A stretch of 64,000 bases of DNA, from NCBI GenBank assembly GCA_024180945.1, contig JAKSGN010000023.1, positions 620,001 through 684,000 of the forward strand, in the 5' to 3' direction. This DNA is from Macrophomina tecta (taxonomy: Eukaryota > Ascomycota > Dothideomycetes > Botryosphaeriales > Botryosphaeriaceae). The notes beneath the pieces were generated by a model that was not told the origin of the DNA, searched no databases, and was given only the letters and a program-made list of their open reading frames with translations. Shown here in pieces: positions 9,086 through 17,919 of this stretch (its first letter is position 1; every line of letters begins with the position of its first letter). The position numbers and the translations under genes are program-made.

Positions 9086-10307
9086 TGCTGCGGGATGACC
9101 GAGAGGCCGACGACCCGTGCGCTTCTCGTACTTCTTTTAAGGCAGTTCTACTGTGTCTACCTTAGAACTAAAATAGAGGAAGACGACGAGCGCTTTCCCA
9201 GGCGGGTCTTAGGGTTGGCGGCCTGGGAGTATCCTGATATAAGGCAAATAGCTACCTGTTGTAAGAAGCGGAATTAAATGCTGCCTGCCGTCATTACGAC
9301 AGTTTACTATCTGGTCGCGTTAAACAGTGTACTGGGTGTAAGGATAGATAGCAATTAACAGAGTGCCATGAATTAGGCGGCCAATTGCAAGAAGGCGGAT
9401 TGCCGTCCTGCTTGCGCTGAACGCTGGAAGGCCGCAAAAAAAAAAAAAAAAAAAACCTACAGCGACACATCACAGTCACCTGCAAACTAGTCTGTATCGA
9501 ATCCGCCATTTACATTGCCTGTCTGCTTCCAAGCCGGCTGCTGGGCAGCTGCAACGGCTGGTCAGCGCTTCGCCGCGGTGGGGCACATGCGCGGCGTATC
9601 GCTGTTGTGGAGTAACGCAGGTGCGCTTCCACGTGGCGTATCGCCGGGTGGGGCGCGTGCCAGTTACTTTTTATAGTCTCCGCGGCTCGCAGTGCCTTCA
9701 TCCTAGTTATCCTTCTAAATTTGGCCGGACGTCTCATAGAATCATAGCTACCCCATGGCTTACTGCACGCTAGATAATCGGATCTCGTTCTTCAACTGTC
9801 TTCAGCCGAATACGGCCCCGGTCCGTAAAAGCAGCCTTGCCGGCGTTTTTGGTGTCGAGCGAACTCCCCGCGGGCTACTTGGACTATAAGCGTGTGAATG
9901 ATGCTATGCTGCGGGCGGTTCATACGAGTATTGTATACGCTACACTCACGGTGTGGTGGATCTTTTTCAAGTTGGATCTTATTTAGTTGCATACCTCTGG
10001 TTATTAAATAGTTAGATAGGATAGACCAAAGCGCTTCTCCCGACGAGGCTATAAGGTGACGACAAAGCTGATCAAATTCTGCTCGTGATATTGTTTCATG
10101 GGCAGGGTCGACGTCTATAGCAAGGATGAGCCTTGATTCTAATCAGTTCCCATGGCCGCTGCTGCTGGTTTCTTGGTGCATAGCTGGCCTTAGGGTTTCC
10201 TATCCCTCCAATGCATGACAATGACTGCGAACAAGATAATCCCTAGTGTTGGAATAACATATCTTCTCTGTAAGTCAGCCACTACAATGAGCATTGAATT
10301 GCCAAGC
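9086..10307. other. gene-poor spacer
   Basis: No supported gene is seen. It includes an A-run of about 20 at 9436-9455, which could be the tail of an old retroposed sequence, and a GC-rich block at about 9530-9665. Open frames on both strands are short and have no recognisable motifs. Confidence 0.4.
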
Positions 10308-11099
10308 TTACCTCAAGAGTTCTCGCTCTGCTCCATATGCCCCTCCGTTATGCTCTCCTTCAATCCTCTTAAGATCATCGACTGCCTCACTGATGGATCG
10401 ATACTCTACGTTCCAGCACTTCATTATCACTGGACCGAGTACCAATGAGCTAGTCTCCGGAAAGCTCTTCGCGCGGAAGAGTTGCTTGATTTCTTTCTCA
10501 GCGCGGTCGTGATATGGTTGGCGCGTTGTCTCGACTTCATATAGAGTAGAGCCTAGGGCAAATATTTCAGACTGCAATGTCGCCTCTGGGAGATCTGGGT
10601 GTTCCGCGTATTCGCTAGCAGACACCAGAGGCTCGCATCCATCGATTGACGAGCCGGCAAAGTCGGAAAGCTGGGCGTTCTCGTTACGATCTAGTAGGAC
10701 GTTGTGTGGGCCAATGTCGACCTGTCGCACGTTGCAGGAGTGCACATGTTGGAGAGCTTGCGCTATCTGCCGGGCCCAACGCACGACATCTGTGTGCAGG
10801 GGTACCTGGCCCGCGTCGCGGAGTTCCCAAAGCCGGCGACGAAGCGGATATTGGTGGCGTTCAAGGACCAGCTGGTTGTGCTTGCTGGAGAACACTCTAG
10901 TGATATGCGGATGGGAGCCCAGCCTCTCATAGATCGCACGTTCCATCTCAATCGCAGCATGAGAGTCTAATGGGGTTTGGGCGGAAGGGCGAGGGACCTT
11001 GACGACTGCTTTCTCGGACACAGCGTAGACGAAACTGGAGATACCGGTGGATACTAGAGGTAGGGCATGCACATTGCCAGACCAGAATGTCGACTCCAT
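10308..11099 (-). CDS. fungal kinase-like protein with DFAGSSIDG signature
   Basis: This is a 263-residue protein kinase fold. The first ATG is at 11099; the frame is open slightly further upstream without another ATG. Readable elements are a shortened glycine loop (STGISSFVYAV, 17-27), the ATP-site Lys34 (AVVKVPR), a probable helix-C Glu in EMERAIYERL (51-60), the catalytic loop VRQVDIGPHNVLLD (124-137) with Asp128 and Asn133 kept but the HRD His/Arg pair replaced, and DFAG in place of DFG (146-149) followed by SSIDG. SEIFALGSTLYEV marks the C-lobe. DFAGSSIDG is typical of an expanded family of fungal kinase-like proteins. Activity is plausible because K, D, N and D remain. Substrate and pathway are unknown. 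Confidence 0.75.
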   Translation of the reverse strand: MESTFWSGNVHALPLVSTGISSFVYAVSEKAVVKVPRPSAQTPLDSHAAIEMERAIYERLGSHPHITRVFSSKHNQLVLERHQYPLRRRLWELRDAGQVPLHTDVVRWARQIAQALQHVHSCNVRQVDIGPHNVLLDRNENAQLSDFAGSSIDGCEPLVSASEYAEHPDLPEATLQSEIFALGSTLYEVETTRQPYHDRAEKEIKQLFRAKSFPETSSLVLGPVIMKCWNVEYRSISEAVDDLKRIEGEHNGGAYGAERELLR

Positions 11100-11120
11100 C
11101 AGGTTATGGTGTGAATTCAC

Positions 11121-12215
11121 TGTGCTTTGAGTTGATGGCGTGGTTGGAGTTTTGACGTGTCTTGAAGCGATGGGGCACGACGTGGTTAAGTACGCACGGA
11201 TCCCTATGCATCGGGGACTCTTCGGCGTTTAGGTACATACTCTCACTTTGACCCGCCGCCGCGTCTTCGTCAGACCGTCCTGGCGGAAGAAATTACTTCA
11301 AAAAGAAGGCACTACAATACTATTAAAGCAATACTGACAAATCATAGTCAATCTCATGCAATACAACACCGAAAGCCTGCCCGAAATGCCCGTTAATAAA
11401 GCCGTTCAATGCGTCCTCTTTGCTCCCCTCATTCCCCGTTCAAAACACGCAGCTCCTGTTCGGTGAATGACCGGCCACCATCCGCATATTCCTGACATCA
11501 AGCGAGGTGTGAGTATTACATAATTAAATCCACGAATGTTTACTATAACCCACCTCGATATAAGTGCTTGAAGATGATTCGCATGCTGGACAAGCCCCGC
11601 GAGCCCTCGAGGATCCGAAGCTAGCGTTGCGCATAGGTTTTGCGTGATCATTATCGCAATGGCGATAGGACCCAACGGTTTGCGGGTTTTCGCATCGATA
11701 GTACGTTCTGACTTTTATAACGTGCTTTGGATCGATCTTACATCCCGAGTAGGAAAAGGAAAATTCGGTATAGATACACATGTTCGCAACCGCTGCATTC
11801 GGCTTGTACGATGGGATATGACCGAGGCGGGCTTCCCTTTATAGCTAGCTGGCACCGAACAAGAATCGGAATCACGGAAATGACTAGTCCTCCTATCATT
11901 CCCCGACAAAAGCCTCTTGTCCCGAGTATTACACGTACCTTCCACATTCATTTCTATGTGCTTGATGGATCAGCATATAGCAGGAATCTTCTCTCGTGCG
12001 GGGCTGGGCCGAGTCGAGCCTAGACCCAGACGGCTGCGTCTCCGCTTACCATACATTTGTGTCAAGCCTCGGTTGGACATATCATTGGCTGATCGCTCGC
12101 CTACGCGGCTGGCCGCTGAAGAAGCAGACCGAACACATCTGCTCTAGTGCCGAGTGCTTGTTCGCGCCTAGTGGTGGGGGCTCGACCGCTACGTCAACCA
12201 CCGACACCATACGCC
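11121..12215. other. gene-poor spacer
   Basis: Several overlapping open frames of 60-100 codons occur on both strands at 11640-12150, but none has a recognisable motif or a clear start. No repeat or RNA gene was identified. Confidence 0.35.
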
Positions 12216-12329
12216 ATGGACTGGGACGATCGCGCAAAGTCCGTTCATAGGAAACAATCTGAGGAATTGTTTAACTCCATTGAATGCAGAGATGATATCG
12301 CAGCTTGGGTTTCATTTCTCCAGCTGTAG
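12216..12329 (+). CDS. 37-residue ORF, possibly the 5' remnant of a gene
   Basis: ATG 12216 opens MDWDDRAKSVHRKQ and ends at TAG 12327-12329. The charged, helical composition looks like the start of a real protein rather than random frame, but nothing follows in any frame. It is probably a truncated gene or chance. Confidence 0.25.
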   Translation: MDWDDRAKSVHRKQSEELFNSIECRDDIAAWVSFLQL

Positions 12330-12354
12330 GTCGCCATTATGAGCGTTCTGCTTC

Positions 12355-12680
12355 TTATCCGTCAGGCCCGTCATTCTCTACCTCCATTATAGCCTGATAT
12401 ATATTGTCGAGACTGAGCTCAAACGTAGCTTCTTCAGCGTCCGCGTCGGGACTGGTGTTCGGCGAGTATTGCGGCGGGATGCTTAGTTCGTCAAAACCGA
12501 CGTAGATGAAGTATTACACCACTGGTAGCGTTCGAAGGCCGTCTGACTGAGTGTATGAAGGCTTTTTCTTCCGACGAAAGGTGCGATGACGGAACCGTGC
12601 AAAACGAGCTCGGCACTGGTCGAGGAAGAACCGGCGGCAGTATTGACCTTCACGAATGGCGTGCAGGATATCGCTTTTGC
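12355..12680 (-). pseudogene. remnant of a PPxY-family member (paralog D)
   Basis: One minus-strand frame reads LHAIREGQ ... RRFFLDQCRARFARFRHR ... then a TAA (12516-12514), then YFIYVGFDELSIPPQYSPNT and an acidic tail (NIYQAIMEVENDG) to a stop at 12357-12355. It aligns with paralog C at 8624-9085 across the whole segment, including PPxY followed by SPNT. The in-frame stop and the lack of a start indicate a decayed copy. An intron covering the stop is the alternative. Confidence 0.55.
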
Positions 12681-13467
12681 GAGCCAACCTGGGAGAGGGA
12701 TGGTGATTGGCAGTAGCGGTGGTGGCGGCAGCGGCGGCGGACGTCCTCTGAAAGAGATTGTAGGAAGCTGGAGTCTGGGGCTACTCCTGGGAGGTAGGCA
12801 GGTTTCTATTTGCTGGCGGCGAGCATTAAAATTAGCGACACGGATACTTGAGAGCAGAAAGATGAGTGCGCGCCATCCGCTTTGCGTTGTAAAGCGGGCT
12901 GTTGGTTGCGCGAATAATGGCCGGCGATTTGGGCGGACAAACTGCTGGGAGGCAGCAAGCTGTTTGTAGGAGATAATACAGGATGAAAGTTCAACAATCC
13001 GCCTTCGTGCAAACCGTCTTGAGCAGTCGTATGCCTCCACGTCGCTAGATGGTCAGGTTCAGCGTCTCGCCTTGGTGGGTACGCCTGCACAGCCTCTCGC
13101 TTACGCGCAGGCTCAGGCTAATCTTAGCGCGGCGATATGATTGGCCTTACCCCTCCTCTCGAGCACCCCGCACTTATCTAAGGCTATGATGCCAGTGGAA
13201 GAACCGGTCAGGCGATAGATAACTACGTCCGTACTGCGTAAATTACGCATTAAACATTCGCTACAATCGCTGACTAGATCAGTGAAAGTTAAAATAGTTT
13301 GAAAATAGTGCACATATGCTATCAGGCCGTGATGCCGAGCCGCCGTAAGATTCTCGGTTGAGATCACGTGGGTCATCCGGATTTCCTAAGGATTTTTCCG
13401 CATCTTGAATTTGGGCCCTACTCATGTTCTTCTGAGTTTCCCAGTATCACCCTTGTGCACAATGCCC
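12681..13467. other. gene-poor spacer
   Basis: No supported gene is seen. Open frames at 12586-12969 (+) and 12483-13040 (-) overlap the paralog D remnant on other frames or are low-complexity (GGT/GGC-rich), and have no motifs. Confidence 0.35.
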
Positions 13468-13680
13468 TTAACGCTTGTGTAGCTTATTCCGCGATGGCGT
13501 TTCATCAGAAACGCAATCGAACTTCCTCTTCCCGGTTCCTAATTTCCCTGCTGCGCCGTCTGCTCCATGCATAGCTTCCTCTCCCGTTGCCTCATCCGTC
13601 ATGCCATCCCTCGTCTCATCCGACTCGTCCATCTCATCCGAGGTGTTATCTGTCGCCTCAGCCGTCGCCTCGTCCGTCAT
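13468..13680 (-). CDS. acidic 70-residue ORF abutting the DUF3435 gene, likely its displaced C-terminal tail
   Basis: The ATG at 13680 overlaps the stop of the recombinase frame (ATGA). The peptide is Asp/Glu/Thr-rich (MTDEATAEATDNTSDEMDES) and ends with a basic stretch (GKRKFDCVSDETPSRNKLHKR). It is in a different frame from the recombinase. Reading upstream in its frame (GQKTIDEMTDE) crosses an A-rich tract (about 13685-13700), where a one-base indel would join the two. Acidic tails are common on nuclear proteins. A separate overlapping gene cannot be excluded. Confidence 0.4.
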   Translation of the reverse strand: MTDEATAEATDNTSDEMDESDETRDGMTDEATGEEAMHGADGAAGKLGTGKRKFDCVSDETPSRNKLHKR

Positions 13681-16540
13681 TTCATCGATCGTTTTTTGAC
13701 CTTTTTATCGAAATTATTTCCGCGCTTGCATGGTAGCTCAATTCTGTGATGGCTCGCGAGATGTTCAAGGAAGCCATGCGGCTCATGGCAGTTATTCTGA
13801 CCCCTACACAAAGGGTGAGGGCACTGAATTTTCAAACCCTTTCTTTTGGGTGGCTCCATATCCACGGAGAAGCCGTACAGCTCTACGAGATGCCGGCGAA
13901 CGTGATCTCTGAATGTACCTCCGGGAAATTGCCTGTATCTTGCAGACGATTTACCTGATTTGCCGAGGCAGAAAGGACACAGCGCGGCGGAGATTGAAGC
14001 ACCTTTAAAGACCATATTGCTGCAAAAAGGGTCCTTAAGTTCTTTCAAGTGCTGTTCACAGTGCTTCTCCCAAGCATACTCTGATGTGGCCCACCATGCG
14101 CACTGGTGGCAGAAGAACGCTTTGTCCTCCAAGGTCTCTTTGGAGAGGACGCCGTGGGCTTCATTCAAGTGACCGCTCAATTCCAGGGGGGATCCAACTT
14201 TCGTTCCGCAACCAGTCCACATACAGCGCCCCCAGGATCGACGGGCGTGATTCGAGATATGACTGGCAACACTAGTCATGAGCTCGCCGACAAAATTGAA
14301 GTGGCAATTATTCCAGAGGCATCGTTTGGATGTGAGTCGAGTGCATTGGTCAGGCGCATACGGAATTGCCCAGTAAACCGGCGCCTTCGTGCTGCCGGTT
14401 GCGGATAACCCGGAAGGTGGAGTGGTTGGCGAAGAGGCCTGGGACTTCAATTCTTGCACTGATGTGAAGAGGTACGTTTCCTGCGCTTTTTTCTGACACC
14501 ACTCCTTCCTATGGCGTTTGTAACATTGCAAAATGTGAGTGTTGAAATCTAAGGGGCGGCGACGGCCACTACAATAGCTATCAGTCAACGGCATTTTTGA
14601 GAAGAAAGCAGTAAAATATGTGGAAAAACTCCATATGCAGGGTAAAGACTCACAGTTTAGCTGGCTTGCCACACGAAGGGCACTCATCATAATTTTCGTC
14701 TGCACCTGCGCCTGGTATCGGATAGGTGGCAAACCATGGGCTAGGATCTGCCATCTTGACTAAAGGCACGATTGCTTGTTGTAAGGACAGAGATTCTTTG
14801 CCTTCTTTTGAGTAGAAATTTTGAACCACCTTAGATCTGGTAGTGTCGTACTTGAGCAGAACGCTCATCCATGGGCTTGGCCTCGGGCGTACTCGCTCGA
14901 TCCCCCCCTCTTCGAGGTATTCAAAATCCTCTTCGCCGTGGGGCAATGCGCCTAGGTCATCATATTGCCGTGAGCCTTGTTCGAATTGGCGTCGTTCGTC
15001 CTTACGTCTTTCCCTTTCCACAGCTCGCCTCCTAAGTTCCTCTTCAGCGGACACAAAAGTCCGTGGGGCGCGCACTCCCGATTATGTTAAGGATGACGTG
15101 CTTGGCTTTGGGCCATGCAAATCCCGATGAAATGACATCGACCGTACGAAGTCTATCTCATTCACTCGTGAACTTTCTCCAAACATGATAGCCTGGGCGT
15201 CAACGGAAACGGTGTTTGACATGTAGGCCAGAAATGTCCGACGACTCGTATGGCCCATCACCTGCATTCGCTCGGCCTGCGTGACGTTCTCTAAGATTTA
15301 AATTTAGATAGAACAGACTCGGCTTTTTTTTGGGGGTGCTTACTGTCTAAAGCGGCGCCTACGCCTCTTCGAAAGCAGTATGGAGTTAACCGCTGCTTGT
15401 AACCAGCACGCTGTCCGAGTTGGATCAATTGATGCTCGAGCGGGTTATACTTAAGGATTTGGTCTTCCGATATCGCGCAATCATCATTATTCGCGCGCAT
15501 AACTGGAACCTCGCCTGACCCTTTATTGATTTCAATCAATTTCGAATTAGAGCCCGGAGCAATTCGCCGGTCCAAGACGTCAGCGAGGCTGATAGCTCCG
15601 TCTGCAATCGCAAGCGCCACAAACATGGTGATCGGGCACCTTGACCGATCCTCTGGCACCTCTATGAGGACGTGGTTGATCCTGTTAGATGATTAGGTGG
15701 GCTTGTCTCAAGGTTCTCGGCTTTCCTCGCACTTACGTGTTCTCCGGATGGTTTCGCTGTCCCTTGCGAAGCCTTCTCTTAAAGACGAGTTTCAACTTCC
15801 CGCTGCGGAGCACAATAAGCTCACAGTCCTTATACTTTAGTCCCTCGTTCGAGCCTCGATGGGTATTCGACTCAACAATCTCGCCAGGCCGAATACCTAG
15901 CGATCCGAAAATGATGATACAGAAAGCAAGTTGGAGGCGTTCGCGACGATGCTTGAATGAGTGCTCATCACAGGCCCAGAGGAAGTGGAGAACGTCTTCG
16001 ACAACCGCACACGTCGCCATCCCTTTACTTTTAGGTTTTGCTGATGCCAGCCCTTCGAGAGCAAGCCCGCGGATATGCTAAGGACACTGCGGTGAGCTTA
16101 AATTCGAGTAGTAGGAGAGGGTTAGAATACCTTTTTCATTGCCTCCGTCTTTTCCTTATCGAACTTGACGTTCGTGCGGAGATGAATGATATGATGGAGC
16201 CTATTCCATTCTTTCAAAAGTGTTCCGATGCCTCTGGCCTGACCGAATTTGCCAGGCTTCTTTTCAGCCAGCCATGACAAGAAAGCTTCGACAGTCCAGT
16301 ATTCGGGAGGAGAGAGGAGGTCTTTGCACCGCATTTCGGTTGGACAAATGTCTTCGATCTCCAACAGGAACCTTATCGAGCATGTTTAGTTTTAATCAGT
16401 TCCGAAGATGCTCTTATCACGTACTCATTCCAAAGACCGATGAGGTGTACTTGACTGTACTTCTTCAGGTATTCGTCCCTATACGACGGTTCATGTTTCG
16501 CTTTGAGGATAGCGAGGAAGCTTTTGCTGGACTTCGACAT
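13677..16540 (-). pseudogene. DUF3435 tyrosine recombinase (Starship captain-like), one in-frame stop
   Basis: Six exons can be read: 16540-16425, 16371-16131, 16077-15737, 15681-15344, 15290-14654 and 14568-13677. Every junction has a GT donor and AG acceptor and preserves frame, giving 854 codons. Motifs of the family are SLGIRPGEIVES (Arg182 of box I), TPYCFRRGVGAALD (Arg337), VMGHTSRRTFLAYMS (His359 and Tyr368, the likely nucleophile), and a C-terminal Cys/His-rich region (CPFCLGKSGKS ... RDHVRRHL). The only lesion found is a TAA at 15084-15082 (codon 415), explained by CAA to TAA, just after the catalytic core, so a truncated but catalytically complete protein could still be made. DUF3435 proteins are known as the recombinases that mobilise Starships, normally as the first gene at one end with cargo downstream. 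Here that would place cargo to the left. Confidence 0.85.
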
Positions 16541-17576
16541 CCTAGCACTTAGACGAGGGGAATGATAGAGGAGAGAAGTGGTTGGAAGGGAGGAAAGAGC
16601 TGAGCGATGAGGGAGCTGGAAGACCAGGAGGTTTAGGAGGGAATGTTGTGCTGTTGCGAGAGAGATTTTTCTGGGCTTTTATATTAGTGAGCCAAGCGAG
16701 TGCCAACAAGTGCTACTGCTACCTGCCCAGTAATTTCCTCGGATGACGGATAGTTCTCCGGAGGCTGGGTGCATAACATCCTGCAAGATATGTCCACATC
16801 AAGCTTTGACCAGGTCTATGCAGTAATGATGGTGACTTCTGGTGACCTACGTGCGGCCGCTGTGGGTCTCCTGAATGCATTATGGCAGGCTTCCGCAAAG
16901 ATGAATATCTCTAAACTGGCTGCTAATGGCTGCTTTGCGCGAATATTTCACCTGTGGTGTGGACTGGTTTTGTCCTTCTGCAACCCAGCTGAAAACTCAT
17001 CCAAGTTATCACGAAGACATCGTGCAGAGTTCTATCTACTCAATTTTCGCATTTGTGGAAGTAGGAACGTTACATCCGGCAGGTGAGGAGGGCAACGCGT
17101 TATGTGAAGAGGGCGTGCGCGGGACCTTGGCGCGTGGGAAAGAGATGGCGAACAAGTCGCCGCAAGTCTACTCCCTTCGAGCTGGTATACCACGAAGCGT
17201 TTTGTACGGATTATTAAATCCAGTCATCATGGGAGTGGGCGCTTAACGTGCTGGGCGCTTACACAAGTTAAAAAAAAGGGAAGCTAGAAGCTGGAACCCG
17301 GATACTGGCTACCAGCAAATTGCTCTGATCTATTTACAAGGGCGCTTAATTAGGCGATCCGCTGAGCGTCGAATCCAGCAACACAACATAATTCTTCGTG
17401 CCGTCTTTCATGGCACCGATGGATTCTCCCGTTAGACCATAGTCCCTTGCGATTGCGGCTTCCCCTCCCGTGCGGGAACCGTTCCCTCGAGGGATACATT
17501 CCCTTGCGGGATTCTGTCGCGCCGCCTGCTTCCTGACTAAGCTCTCTAAGCGCCGTTTCCCTGTGTTGGGTGTTCC
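16541..17576. other. region upstream of the DUF3435 gene
   Basis: This should contain the recombinase promoter and, if the element is intact, its 5' boundary. No terminal inverted repeat or target-site repeat could be identified by eye. Open frames at 16769-17246 (+) have no recognisable motifs. The right end abuts the LTR at 17577. Confidence 0.4.
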
Positions 17577-17755
17577 TGTTGCAAACAGGTGATAGGTGTC
17601 GGAACAAGTGATTAAGGCCCTTCTTCTTTTTTTGATACAGAGAGGGAGATAACATATATATACACACATGTGTTTCAGACCCCTGTCGTGGTGGACGGCC
17701 CCTGTCATGCGCGAAGACCGCCGTGACACCTGAAGCACCATCGTCATGTTCAACA
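17577..17755 (-). repeat. 3' LTR of the copia element
   Basis: This is 179 bp, from TGTTGCAAACAGGTG to CATGTTCAACA on the plus strand. It shares almost all positions with 23644-23824, including the ATATATATACACACATGTG stretch and CCCCTGTCGTGGTGGACGG. Its inner edge is fixed by the polypurine tract. Confidence 0.9.
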
Positions 17756-17763
17756 CTCCCACT
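17756..17763 (-). other. polypurine tract of the copia element
   Basis: On the minus strand AGTGGGAG lies immediately before the LTR terminus TGTTG. It is the expected plus-strand DNA priming site for reverse transcription. Confidence 0.7.
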
Positions 17764-17919
17764 CGATGGCTACACTCAGCATGAAGAAAGCCAACGACCA
17801 TTGTTATAGTGCTGACAGGCCCCATTAAAAAAAAACCTTGAAAAACCTCAGAGGGAAGAAGCAAGGGAAAAAGGGTGCCCGCGTATTCCGTTTCTGCTTG
17901 AAAAACGATGACTCTTTCT

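Noticed and set aside
17346..17864. Minus-strand open frames in the copia 3' LTR region
   Set aside because: They run through the LTR and polypurine tract and have no domain, so they are chance frames in the element's terminal DNA.
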